This document shows, in pieces, positions 9,410 through 17,727 of a stretch of DNA of 64,000 bases. Within the stretch, counting starts at the first letter, position 1. Each line of letters begins with the position of its first letter. The notes under the pieces were generated by a model. That model worked only from the letters and a program-made list of their open reading frames with translations, did not search any database and was not told where the DNA came from. Origin of the DNA: Rhodoplanes sp049284695 (GTDB lineage: Bacteria; Pseudomonadota; Alphaproteobacteria; Rhizobiales; Xanthobacteraceae); assembly GCA_049284695.1 (NCBI GenBank), contig JBAPYK010000024.1, positions 13,094-77,093 of the forward strand, written 5' to 3'. A program made the position numbers and the translations under genes.

Positions 9410-10816
9410 ATGGAGGGCGATAATTCCAATGCCTCGGCGGGGGAGATCGCGGCAGCAGTCGCCCGCGGCGAGATCACAGCCCGCGCGGTGACGGAGGCAA
9501 CGCTCGTCCGCATCGCGCGCCTCAATCCTGTGCTCAATGCCTTCACCGATGTGACCGCGGAGCGGGCGCGGACGTGCGCACAGGCGCTTGACGAAGCGCG
9601 CGCTGCCGGTCAGCCGGCGGGGCCGCTCGCAGGCGTCCCGTTCGCGGTGAAGAACTTATTTCACGTCGAAAGCCTGCCGACGCGCGCGGGATCAAAGATC
9701 AACCGTGAGCGTGCGCCGGCGCAGAAAGACTCGCCGCTCATTGAACGGCTGGAAGCCGCCGGCGCGGTGCTCGTCGGCGCCCTGAACATGGGCGAATATG
9801 CCTACGACTTCACCGGCGAGAATGTCCACGACGGCGCCTCGCGCAATCCGCACGATCTGGCGCGGATGACCGGCGGATCGTCCGGCGGTTCCGGTAGCGC
9901 CGTGGCGGGCCGGCTGGTCCCGCTTGCGCTCGGTTCCGATACCAACGGATCGATCCGGGTGCCGTGTTCGCTCTGCGGAATTTTTGGGCTGAAGCCGACT
10001 TACGGACGGCTTTCCGTTGCGCGGAGTTTTCCGTTTGTCGTGAGCCTCGATCATTTAGGCCCGTTCGCCCGAACCACCCGCGACTTGGCGATCGCTTACG
10101 ACGCGATGCAGGGGCCGGATGGCGACGATCCAATCTGCGCCTGTCGTCCGCCTGAGCTGACCTTGCCATCCCTTGACAATGGGATTGCCGGACTGCGCAT
10201 CGCGCGGGCCGGGGGCTATTTCGACGAGGGACTTTTCCCCGAAGCGAAAGAAGCGCTCGCGCGCGTGGTCGAGGCGCTGTCCGTTCGCCGCACGATCGAG
10301 CTTCCGGAGGCACGGCGGGCGCGCGCCGCCGCCTATGTCATCACCGCGACGGAAGGCGCGAGCCTCCATCTTGATCGCCTTCGCGAGCGGGCGTGCGACT
10401 TCGATCCTGCGGTGCGCGACCGCCTGCTCGCCGGCGCCATGGTGCCGGCCGCGCTGGTGGTGAAGGCCCAGCAGTTCCGCCGCTGGTATCGCGACCGCGT
10501 GCTCGCGCTGTTCGACGAGATCGATGCCATCCTCGCCCCGGCCACGCCCTGCACTGCACCGATGATTGGGCAAAAGACCTTCATGCTTGACGGCGTCGAG
10601 CTGCCAGTACGGCCTAATCTTGGGATTTATACCCAGCCGATCTCGTTCATCGGACTGCCGGTGGTCGTCGTGCCTGTGCCGCTGTCGCCGCTGCCGATAG
10701 GCGTGCAGATCATAGCGCCGCCGTGGCGTGAAGATATCGCCTTGCGCATCGGCCAGGCGCTCGAACAGACCGGCGTCGCCGTTGCGCCGAAACCGGCGAT
10801 CGACGGAGCAACATGA
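9410..10816 (+). CDS. atzE: AtzE/HpxY-like amidohydrolase (amidase signature family)
   Basis: Cytoplasmic amidase-signature enzyme, 468 residues. The Ser-cisSer-Lys triad is visible: Lys81 in FAVKNLF, Ser157 in MTGGSSGGSGSA and Ser181 in TNGSIR, with the usual 24-residue spacing between the serines. The AtzE type is indicated by the AtzG-like partner just upstream and the HpxZ-like protein just downstream. AtzE removes ammonia from 1-carboxybiuret; HpxY is implicated in oxalurate use. Which substrate applies here cannot be read from the sequence. The stop overlaps the next start by 4 bases. Confidence 0.9.
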   Translation: MEGDNSNASAGEIAAAVARGEITARAVTEATLVRIARLNPVLNAFTDVTAERARTCAQALDEARAAGQPAGPLAGVPFAVKNLFHVESLPTRAGSKINRERAPAQKDSPLIERLEAAGAVLVGALNMGEYAYDFTGENVHDGASRNPHDLARMTGGSSGGSGSAVAGRLVPLALGSDTNGSIRVPCSLCGIFGLKPTYGRLSVARSFPFVVSLDHLGPFARTTRDLAIAYDAMQGPDGDDPICACRPPELTLPSLDNGIAGLRIARAGGYFDEGLFPEAKEALARVVEALSVRRTIELPEARRARAAAYVITATEGASLHLDRLRERACDFDPAVRDRLLAGAMVPAALVVKAQQFRRWYRDRVLALFDEIDAILAPATPCTAPMIGQKTFMLDGVELPVRPNLGIYTQPISFIGLPVVVVPVPLSPLPIGVQIIAPPWREDIALRIGQALEQTGVAVAPKPAIDGAT

Positions 10817-11205
10817 TAGAGGTCGACCTGCCTGAGGTGGTTTCCGAAGTGAGAGCGGCTTTTGAACGCTATGAGCGCGCCTTGGTTGCGAATGATGTAC
10901 AAACGCTTGATGCTCTGTTCCGTGACGACCCGCGCACTATCCGGTATGGCGCCGGGGAGAATCTCTACGGCTATGCCGCGATCGCAGCGTTCCGGCAGGC
11001 GCGCTCGCCGGCCGGACTGGGGCGCGCGCTTGCCAAGACCGTCATCACCGCCTATGGCCGCGACGTCGCCGTCGCTTCGACGCTGTTCCATCGCGATAGC
11101 GCGCCGGGCAAGGTCGGGCGCCAGATGCAAACCTGGGTGCGTTTTGGCGATGACTGGCGCGTTGTCGCCGCCCATGTGAGCGTGATCGAGGGGCAAGACT
11201 TATGA
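10813..11205 (+). CDS. hpxZ: HpxZ/AtzH-like protein (DUF3225, NTF2-like fold)
   Basis: A 130-residue protein of the HpxZ/AtzH family with an NTF2/SnoaL-like pattern: F.RYERALVANDVQTLDALF near the start and WVRFGDDWRVVAAHVS near the end. AtzH has been described as an amidase-related enzyme of the cyanuric-acid route; HpxZ is required for oxalurate catabolism in Klebsiella. It overlaps both the amidohydrolase gene before it and the GntR gene after it by 4 bases, so the three are translationally coupled and probably act on one pathway. Confidence 0.88.
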   Translation: MIEVDLPEVVSEVRAAFERYERALVANDVQTLDALFRDDPRTIRYGAGENLYGYAAIAAFRQARSPAGLGRALAKTVITAYGRDVAVASTLFHRDSAPGKVGRQMQTWVRFGDDWRVVAAHVSVIEGQDL

Positions 11206-11882
11206 GCACGCTCGTGCTCGATCGGGCTGAAAACGCCGCGGGCCGCCGCACCTTGGCCGAGAACCTGCGCCACCAGCTCGCCGACGAGATCATGACCGGG
11301 GTGCTCGCACCCGGCGTATCGCTCGACGAGACCGAGCTCGCACGGCGGTTCGGCGTGTCGCGCACCCCGGTGCGCGAAGCGATCCGGCTGCTTGACTCGA
11401 GCGGGCTGGTCGAGGCGCGTCCGCACCGTGCGGCGGTGGTCGCACAGCCGAGCCCCGCGCGGCTCGTCGGCATGTTCGAGGCGATGGCGGAGCTCGAAGG
11501 GCTGTGCGCGACGTTTGCCGCCGAGCGTATGACCCGCACCGAACGCCAGGCGCTGGAGTCTATCCACGAAAAACTGCGCACGCTAATCCATAGCGGCGAT
11601 CCGCAGCGCTATCATGAGATGAACGAGGCGTTCCACGCTGCGATCTACAACGGCGCCCACAACGAGTACCTCGCCGAGCTGACGCTCACGACACGCTTGC
11701 GCGTCGCGCCTTTTCGTCGGGCTCAGTTCCGCAATCTCGGCCGACTCGCGAAATCGCATGCCGAGCACGATCAGGTCTTGACCGCGATCTTGCGTGGCGA
11801 GTGTTTGCGGGCAGGGGAGGCGATGCGCACCCACATCACGACGGTGCGCAAGGAATATGAAACGTATATGCGTTCGCTTTGA
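11202..11882 (+). CDS. GntR-family transcriptional regulator, FCD (FadR) subfamily
   Basis: DNA-binding regulator of 226 residues. The N-terminal winged helix includes LARRFGVSRTPVREAIRLL (about residues 48-66). The C-terminal FCD domain has the metal/ligand-binding pattern with helices around MNEAFHAAIYNGAHNEYLAEL and a later H..HDQVLTAI segment. As last gene of the transporter-amidohydrolase operon, overlapping hpxZ by 4 bases, it is probably the local repressor responding to a pathway intermediate. The palindrome at 3633-3653 is a candidate site. It is convergent with allophanate hydrolase. Confidence 0.92.
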   Translation: MSTLVLDRAENAAGRRTLAENLRHQLADEIMTGVLAPGVSLDETELARRFGVSRTPVREAIRLLDSSGLVEARPHRAAVVAQPSPARLVGMFEAMAELEGLCATFAAERMTRTERQALESIHEKLRTLIHSGDPQRYHEMNEAFHAAIYNGAHNEYLAELTLTTRLRVAPFRRAQFRNLGRLAKSHAEHDQVLTAILRGECLRAGEAMRTHITTVRKEYETYMRSL

Positions 11883-11905
11883 GCGCGCGCTATTTGGAAG
11901 AGGTT

Positions 11906-13720
11906 TCAGACTGGTTGCGCCGCTTTGAGATAAGCGCGCCAGCCGCCGAAGTCGGAAATGTCACGTGCGTTTCTTGTCGCCTCTGCCTCAACGAGGAATC
12001 CCTTTACCGTTCGTCCATCGACGAGTGTGAGCGAACCGATCGACAACGGCGACGGCACGGTGGCGACGAAGCGACCGAATGCATCCGGCGTCATCGCCCA
12101 GAGCTCCACTTCGATTGCGGCGCCATGTCCTTTCTCCACCCGGAGCAGGCCGGGTCGCGGAGGGCTAGCCCCGGGCAGGGCGTAGAGCCGGTAGTCGGCG
12201 CAGGTCGTCGTCGCTTGGCAAAACTCTGCGCCAAGATCGCGCAGCGCGCCATTAAGCGGCAGCCCGGAGAGATGCGCGCCCAGGACCGCGATGATCACGG
12301 CGTCGCCGAACGCGTGAGGAGGCGACGGCGGTAGCGCGGGCTGCGGCCTGCCAAGGGCGCCGAGCGGCAGGCCGGTGTCAGCATGGAGCGCGCGGCCGAG
12401 CGAGGCGAGAAGCGCATCCTTGCCCGCCGGCGCCAGCAGCGTGACGCCGAACGGCCGCGCGCTGCCACGTGATGCGTCCTTATGCAAGGCAGTAGGCACG
12501 GCAAGTCCGCACAGGTCGAGCAGATTAACGAAATTGGTGTAGGTTCCGAGTCGACTGTTAAGCCGGATCGGGTCCGCAAGCACTTGCTCGACTGTATAGG
12601 TGGTCGGCGCGGTCGGCAGCACGAGCACGTCTATCCCTTGCCAGACCCGATCGGCGGCGCGTCGCAAATGCTCCAGGCGATAAAACCCGGTGAAGGCATC
12701 GACCGCCGATTGTTTCCGGCCGCCAAGAATGATCTCCCGGGTCACGGGATGCAGCGCCTCGGGGGCGTCTTCGATCAGCGCGCGGACAGCAGCGTATCGC
12801 TCGGCGACCCACGGTCCTTCATAGAGCATGCGCGCCGTCTCGTAGAATGGCTCGACGTCGATGCCAGTGACCGCGAGGCCGAGTCGGACGAGACGTTCTA
12901 GCGCGGCGGCGTAGTCCGCGGCGGCGCTCGCGTCGCCGAAAAAGATGCGCTTCTCGGCTGGCGGTACGCCTATCCGCAAGACTGGCGGGATGGCGCCTGG
13001 CGCGCCAAGCGGGCGCGCACGCGCAAAGGGATCCTTGTTGTCCAGGCCGGCAATCGCCGCGAGCGCAGCCCAGGCGTCATCGACCGTCAGCGCGAACACC
13101 GAAACGCAGTCGAGGGTGCGACAGGCCGGCACGACCCCGAAAGTCGAAACGAGACCAAGGCTCGGTTTGAGGCCAACGATATTGTTGAACATCGCCGGAA
13201 TGCGCCCGGAGCCCGCGGTATCGGTGCCGAGCGCAAGCGGCACAAGCCCAGCGGCGACCGCCGTAGCCGAACCTGAACTCGAACCGCCTGGGATGAGCTG
13301 CGGATTGAGCGGATTACGGGGCACGCCATAGGGCGAGCGCACGCCGACAAGCCCTGTAGCGAATTGGTCAAGATTGGTCTTGCCAATTACGATTGCGCCA
13401 GCCTCCCGCAGCCGGGCGACCACGGTCGCATCTGCCGCCGGCTGGTAGGCGAAGGCCGGGCACGCCGCCGTCGTCGGCAGGCCGGCAACATCGATATTGT
13501 CCTTCACCGCGACTGGTACGCCGTAAAGCGGCAGCTCAGCGTGCTCGCGTGCCGTGAGCGCACGCGCTTCTGCGCGCACCTCGGCCTCTTCGCGCAGGCT
13601 GATGAACAAAGCCGGATCGCCGAACGCGCGGATGCGCTCGAAGCTCTGCGCCACCGTGTCTTCCGGTGCTCGCCGTCCCGCTCGATGCAAGTGCGTTATT
13701 TCAGCAACCGTCTCTGTCAC
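11906..13720 (-). CDS. atzF: allophanate hydrolase
   Basis: Amidase-signature enzyme (EC 3.5.1.54) that converts allophanate to ammonium and carbon dioxide. It has 604 residues from GTG at 13720. The frame could start at TTG 13747, but GTG follows GGGAAG and gives the family-like MTETVAEI start. In GTG numbering the triad is Lys73 (VKDNIDVAG), Ser147 (GGSSSGSA) and Ser171 (TAGSGRIP). The YGVPVAVKDNIDVAGLP block and the additional C-terminal domain of about 150 residues are typical of AtzF/DUR1,2-type hydrolases. It is convergent with the AtzG-AtzE-HpxZ operon and would complete nitrogen release from biuret-, cyanurate- or urea-derived allophanate. No urea carboxylase, AtzD or biuret hydrolase is in the window. 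Confidence 0.95.
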   Translation of the reverse strand: MTETVAEITHLHRAGRRAPEDTVAQSFERIRAFGDPALFISLREEAEVRAEARALTAREHAELPLYGVPVAVKDNIDVAGLPTTAACPAFAYQPAADATVVARLREAGAIVIGKTNLDQFATGLVGVRSPYGVPRNPLNPQLIPGGSSSGSATAVAAGLVPLALGTDTAGSGRIPAMFNNIVGLKPSLGLVSTFGVVPACRTLDCVSVFALTVDDAWAALAAIAGLDNKDPFARARPLGAPGAIPPVLRIGVPPAEKRIFFGDASAAADYAAALERLVRLGLAVTGIDVEPFYETARMLYEGPWVAERYAAVRALIEDAPEALHPVTREIILGGRKQSAVDAFTGFYRLEHLRRAADRVWQGIDVLVLPTAPTTYTVEQVLADPIRLNSRLGTYTNFVNLLDLCGLAVPTALHKDASRGSARPFGVTLLAPAGKDALLASLGRALHADTGLPLGALGRPQPALPPSPPHAFGDAVIIAVLGAHLSGLPLNGALRDLGAEFCQATTTCADYRLYALPGASPPRPGLLRVEKGHGAAIEVELWAMTPDAFGRFVATVPSPLSIGSLTLVDGRTVKGFLVEAEATRNARDISDFGGWRAYLKAAQPV

Positions 13721-14198
13721 GCGCTTCCCGCCTAACGATCGATACAAACATGAGGAAAGGGCTACACGGATGCTCGACCGGGTTCAATGCGGATGCGGGA
13801 GGCAATGATGAAATACGGGTGCTGAGTGCGGGCGCATTGCGCTGCCTTCGCTTCTTGCTCGGCCTACGAGGAATTGCAGGCGATCGATTTGGGTAGGAAT
13901 TGGTATTGCGGCGATAGTCAATTTGCCGCCGCTGCGGCGGTCTTGATGTTGTGATCTTCGGCGCGCGGCATCTGCGGCGAGTTCTGGCCGCGTATTCCCG
14001 CTATTATAATAAAACACGAATGCGCCTCTCGCTGGATTAGGAGGCGCCGTTCGATCGATCAATCCAGCGGCGGGGAGTGATCGTTACTGTACCGATCCTA
14101 TCAGGATTGCATCATCGCTACCCGCGGATATGATTTTCGGGAACAACAAGTGTCATAATGGGTGATCGATATCCCCGACGGGAAAGGGCGTAGTCGTC
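13721..14198. other. divergent intergenic region with nested inverted repeats
   Basis: About 480 bases between divergently read atzF and a small membrane protein gene. It should contain promoters for both. Two mutually exclusive hairpins lie in it: GCGCCTC (14022-14028) with GAGGCGC (14041-14047), and CGCTGGATT (14030-14038) with AATCCAGCG (14061-14069). An AT-rich stretch at 13999-14018 precedes them. No gene is convincing. Confidence 0.45.
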
Positions 14199-14588
14199 AT
14201 GACAACCTCGAAGATGATCGCCGGCCTAATGGGCCCGACGCTCGCCGCAATCGCTCTCGCCATGCTGTTCAAATTTGATTCGATCCCGGAGTTGGCGGAA
14301 CAGGTTTCGCGCGATCCTGCCCTCATCTTCCTGTCCGGCGTCCTCTTGTTCGTTGCCGGACTTGCCATTGTGCGCGCTCACAATATCTGGACGTTTGGTT
14401 GGCCGGTGCTGGTGACGATCCTTGGCTGGCTTGCGATTATCGGGGGCCTCGTGCGAATGCTCTTCCCATCGCGCCTTGCTGAGATCGCGACCGACCTTGG
14501 CGATCGCCCTGGCTTGATCATTGGACTATCTGCCGCCATTTTGCTTATCGGCGCCTTCCTCTCGTTCAAGGGGTATAGTCGCCGGTGA
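14199..14588 (+). CDS. small four-helix membrane protein of unknown function
   Basis: A 129-residue integral membrane protein with about four hydrophobic segments: residues 7-24, 44-60, 65-87 and 104-122. The C-terminus is FKGYSRR, probably cytoplasmic by the positive-inside rule. I do not recognise a named family. The ATG is preceded by a weak GGGAAAGGG-type site. A possible small gene starts directly after its stop codon. Good GC3 bias and consistent hydrophobic periodicity make it a real gene. Confidence 0.75.
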   Translation: MTTSKMIAGLMGPTLAAIALAMLFKFDSIPELAEQVSRDPALIFLSGVLLFVAGLAIVRAHNIWTFGWPVLVTILGWLAIIGGLVRMLFPSRLAEIATDLGDRPGLIIGLSAAILLIGAFLSFKGYSRR

Positions 14589-14768
14589 GTGGCATTCGTT
14601 TCTCGAGCGCCGCCAATAGCTGCGATCACATATCATGTGCGGCGCGAAAGCCGTTGGGCCGCGCTACTCTCGGATGGCGGGGAACTGCGGTTTCTCAACG
14701 GTTGGGCGATCGGCGGACGCTTCGACGGCGAGTTCGCCAACCGCGCGCAGACCTATGCCAATCGCTGA
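14589..14768 (+). CDS. possible small protein, DUF2188-like pattern
   Basis: A 59-codon frame starting at GTG immediately after the previous stop. It contains ITYHVRRESRWAALLSDGG and ends QTYANR. The YHV..R...W segment followed by a turn recalls short DUF2188-type proteins, and third codon positions are GC-rich throughout. There is no ATG and no separate ribosome site, so it would need translational coupling to the membrane protein. It may be a real small protein or a decayed end of one. Confidence 0.35.
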   Translation: MAFVSRAPPIAAITYHVRRESRWAALLSDGGELRFLNGWAIGGRFDGEFANRAQTYANR

Positions 14769-14907
14769 GCAGGTCGAAGTCTGAAATAGAAGGGCAGAAC
14801 CGACATGCTCTGCTCCTCAAACGCTGCGGGCAAATCGGGTAGGCGATCTGCGTCACGTATGGGCCTGGTTGAACGGCAGGCACCGTCGGCGACCAGGCCG
14901 CTTCCCT

Positions 14908-15696
14908 CTACCTTGCGGATCGTCTCGTTCGGGACAATTCACTCGCCATCGACTGAGGCCGTTTTGTTTCAAATACTCCCGATCCACCGGAAACGAGGTC
15001 GGCAGAGACCGGCTTTGTCGAATTCATCAGCTTACTCGCTTTGAAGGCGGCTTCAGTGCGGTTGCGCACACCAAGTGCGCGCAAGAGTGCGGCCATGTGG
15101 ATTTTGGCCGTCGCTTCGGCGATAGCCAGCGTCCGGGCAATCTCCTTGTTCGAAAGACCCCGGGCCAGTAGTGAGAGCACTTCGCGCTGCCGTTTTGTCA
15201 GCTTGAGAACATCAGCCTCAGGCAAGAGCGAGGGTAGCGCTTCTTTGCCGAACCGGCTGCTAAGAGGGTTGGCTTCGCCTGCCTCGGCCAGCGACTCGGG
15301 CACGTAAACCCGTCCAGACAGAATGTCCGTGATGGCGGAAAGAATATCGGTGTCCGATTGGCGTTTCGAAATGAAGCCATGAAATCCAGCGGCCAGGCTT
15401 GCGAGAATATCGGTCTGCGTATTCGACGCAGATACGATGGCAAAGCGGGTATTTGGCGAAGCCTCACGCCCTAGCTTCAAGAAATCGAGCACGGCTGAGC
15501 TCGACCTACGCGCCCCAAAAAGCACTAAATCGAAGCAGGCATCGCGGATTTGGGACAATGCTTCTTTCGGGTCGCTCGCCTCGATCACCTCGGCACGCGG
15601 AATTTTTGCACGAATGAAATCGTGCAGGCCCGTGCGGTAAACACAGTGTTCGTCAAGGACTAGGATTCGCGGCACTCCCGCACTCCTGCGTTCCAT
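14908..15696 (-). CDS. LuxR/NarL-type response regulator with degenerate receiver
   Basis: A 262-residue regulator from ATG at 15696 (an upstream in-frame start at 15735 is possible). The receiver-like domain begins RILVLDEH, and the switch Ser (IVSASN) and conserved Lys (FISKRQS) are present. At the usual phosphoacceptor position, however, the sequence is DLVLFGARR instead of DLxLLDxxxP, so the Asp is Gly. The C-terminal LuxR helix-turn-helix is intact (LTKRQREVLSLLARGLSNKE, then IARTL). A basic tail of about 40 residues follows. There is no sensor kinase nearby. It is likely a phosphorylation-independent regulator; targets are unknown. Confidence 0.9.
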   Translation of the reverse strand: MERRSAGVPRILVLDEHCVYRTGLHDFIRAKIPRAEVIEASDPKEALSQIRDACFDLVLFGARRSSSAVLDFLKLGREASPNTRFAIVSASNTQTDILASLAAGFHGFISKRQSDTDILSAITDILSGRVYVPESLAEAGEANPLSSRFGKEALPSLLPEADVLKLTKRQREVLSLLARGLSNKEIARTLAIAEATAKIHMAALLRALGVRNRTEAAFKASKLMNSTKPVSADLVSGGSGVFETKRPQSMASELSRTRRSAR

Positions 15697-16604
15697 GCAC
15701 GAAACGGTTCCCCGTCTGGTAAAAATTCCGTGCAATCCAGCTTCTGCTCAACCCCTGGGTTGGTTTCGACCGACCGTTGGCCGACAGGCCGAGGGATGGA
15801 CGGGAGACCAGAACCAACGCCCGCATCGCTGTCGTCGACGCGAAGGTCTGGTCGAATTGGCAGGTACGGACCCCAGTTTCCGGGCAGCGCGTCGCCAGAC
15901 CGCGGATAAAAACCGTGGCACCTGCAGTATTATCGGGCGGAGAGAGCTGTGACCTCACTCTCTCCGGCGAGCCTCGGGCTGGCTCACAAGACCGCGTACC
16001 CGGGACTCGCCGTCACTGCACGAAAATCCTTAGAATTTGTGCTGAGAAATTGTGTGATCTTCGTCATAGACTGGCGAGGACCTTGGATAATGGCCCTGAG
16101 CAGGCGTGCCGCTCGCTCCGCGGCTGCGCAAGCCACCCACCGAACGGCCCCCCGGCGCTCGCCATGCGCTGCCCGGCCGAGCTCTACACCCAGGGGGGGC
16201 GCTACCGCTACCAGGCAGCCCGCATGATGCGGAAGTCGCCAAGCTGCAAAGCGCGCCTCCGTTTGACCGAGCCTCAGTCATGCGATATCGGTCGCTGGGG
16301 CATTTACGTCCGACCGGTTGCGCAGCATGTCGTCCTCCCGGCTTCTTGGGGCCAGTGCTGGCCCATCTGCGGGCTATGGTTCTGGAAAATCAAATCTGGG
16401 CACAGCAATTCAGTCCGGCGTTGGTCGATGCAGCCGCGATGACCTATGTCGGTTGCCTCCGATAGACGGGTGGACATCCTTCATCAATGATAGATCGACA
16501 AAGAGTGCCGGGGCTGCGGGGCGGTCTCGATTGGCTCCGCACCCAATTTAAATCCAAGTCCGGTCAGGATTTTGCTGACTATCGCTAACAAGGAGAGGTG
16601 AACT
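15697..16604. other. long divergent intergenic region, no supported gene
   Basis: About 900 bases between the LuxR-type regulator and phaB, transcribed away from each other. Several open frames exist but lack ribosome sites, recognisable motifs or consistent codon bias. The stretch 16130-16260 is GC-rich and repetitive in base composition. Promoters of both flanking genes should lie here. It may hold a decayed gene, but I cannot support one. Confidence 0.4.
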
Positions 16605-17330
16605 ATGGCACGCGTAGCGATTGTTACAGGGGGCACGCGCGGGATTGGCGAAGCAATCTCGAAGGCGCTGAAGGCTGCAGGCTACAAGGTCGCTGCCATT
16701 TATGGCGGCAACGACGAGGCGGCGCAGAAATTCAAGGCTGCGACCGGCATCTCTGTCTACAAGTGGGACGTATCGTCCTACGAGGCCTGCGCCGCCGGCA
16801 TAAAACAAGTTGAGGCCGATCTCGGTCCAGTCGAGGTTTTGGTGAACAATGCCGGCATCACCCGCGACGCCATGTTCCACCGCATGACCCCGGAAAATTG
16901 GAACGCGGTCGTCAATACCAACCTCAATTCGCTGTTCAACATGTGCCGCCCGCTGATCGAGGGCATGCGGTCGCGCAAGTTTGGCCGCATCATCAACATC
17001 TCTTCGATGAATGGACAGAAGGGACAGGTCGGGCAGAGCAACTACTCCGCGGCGAAGGCGGGCGAGATTGGCTTTACCAGGGCGTTGGCGCAGGAAAACG
17101 CGCGCGGCGGCATCACCGTGAATGCGATCTGCCCGGGCTACATCGCGACTGAGATGGTGAAAGCCGTGCCGCAAGACGTGATGGAAAAGGCCATTCTTCC
17201 CCACATCCCGGTCGGCCGGCTGGGCGAGCCCGAAGAAATCGCCCGCTGCGTGGTTTTTCTCGCCTCCGACGATTCCGGATTCATCACTGGCTCGACGCTC
17301 TCGGCAAACGGCGGCCAAATCATGGTGTAA
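16605..17330 (+). CDS. phaB: acetoacetyl-CoA reductase
   Basis: NADPH-dependent short-chain dehydrogenase of 241 residues that makes (R)-3-hydroxybutyryl-CoA for polyhydroxybutyrate. The nucleotide-binding motif TGGTRGIGEAI is at residues 9-18, NNAGITRD follows, and the catalytic Tyr147 and Lys151 lie in NYSAAKAG. The end SANGGQIMV is typical of PhaB. A strong ribosome site (AGGAGAGG) precedes the ATG. It stands alone rather than beside phaA or phaC, and a strong hairpin follows it. Confidence 0.94.
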   Translation: MARVAIVTGGTRGIGEAISKALKAAGYKVAAIYGGNDEAAQKFKAATGISVYKWDVSSYEACAAGIKQVEADLGPVEVLVNNAGITRDAMFHRMTPENWNAVVNTNLNSLFNMCRPLIEGMRSRKFGRIINISSMNGQKGQVGQSNYSAAKAGEIGFTRALAQENARGGITVNAICPGYIATEMVKAVPQDVMEKAILPHIPVGRLGEPEEIARCVVFLASDDSGFITGSTLSANGGQIMV

Positions 17331-17355
17331 TCTCGCGAACCGGTCCGCATCAGCG

Positions 17356-17397
17356 GAGGGGCGGTGATCTCTCTTCACACTCTCGACACCGCCCCTC
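17356..17397 (+). terminator. hairpin terminator downstream of phaB
   Basis: Perfect 11-bp stem (GAGGGGCGGTG with CACCGCCCCTC) around a 20-base loop, starting 26 bases after the phaB stop. It lacks a long T-run, so it may act as an mRNA-stabilising end or a weak terminator. Confidence 0.6.
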
Positions 17398-17459
17398 ATC
17401 ATCCCCGCAGTGAATTGGTGAAAGGCACGCGCGCTAGTCGACGCGCCCGCTGTTTCCCG

Positions 17460-17588
17460 GTGCGCTATGACGCCGATATCGCCTTCCTTCGGAAGTACGA
17501 GATCGACGACCGCTTATGGCAATTCTCGGCCTTGTTGGCTGCGCTCACGAATGTCGGATCATTTGAGGTAAAGCGGATCGAGCGCTGA
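17460..17588 (+). CDS. doubtful small protein
   Basis: A 42-codon frame from GTG, with good GC3 bias and a protein-like composition (FLRKYEIDDRLWQFSALLAA, then LTNV). It could also be read from ATG 17364, but that start lies inside the phaB terminator hairpin. There is no ribosome site worth noting and no recognised family. It may be a remnant of a decayed gene. Confidence 0.2.
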   Translation: MRYDADIAFLRKYEIDDRLWQFSALLAALTNVGSFEVKRIER

Positions 17589-17727
17589 AGACCCCCGGAG
17601 GCCCGAGTTTCGGCGTCCTCCCGTCTGGCCCGGCTTTGGCGGGCGCCTCAGGACGAAGGGACTTGCGCCAGGCCGAGCGGAAAATGCTCTGGTCCGCGGC
17701 TCGCCTTCCGCACGAGCTGGACTGCCG

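Noticed and set aside
13784..14062. 92-codon minus-strand frame upstream of atzF
   Set aside because: No ribosome site or motif; it overlaps the nested hairpins and has poor codon bias.
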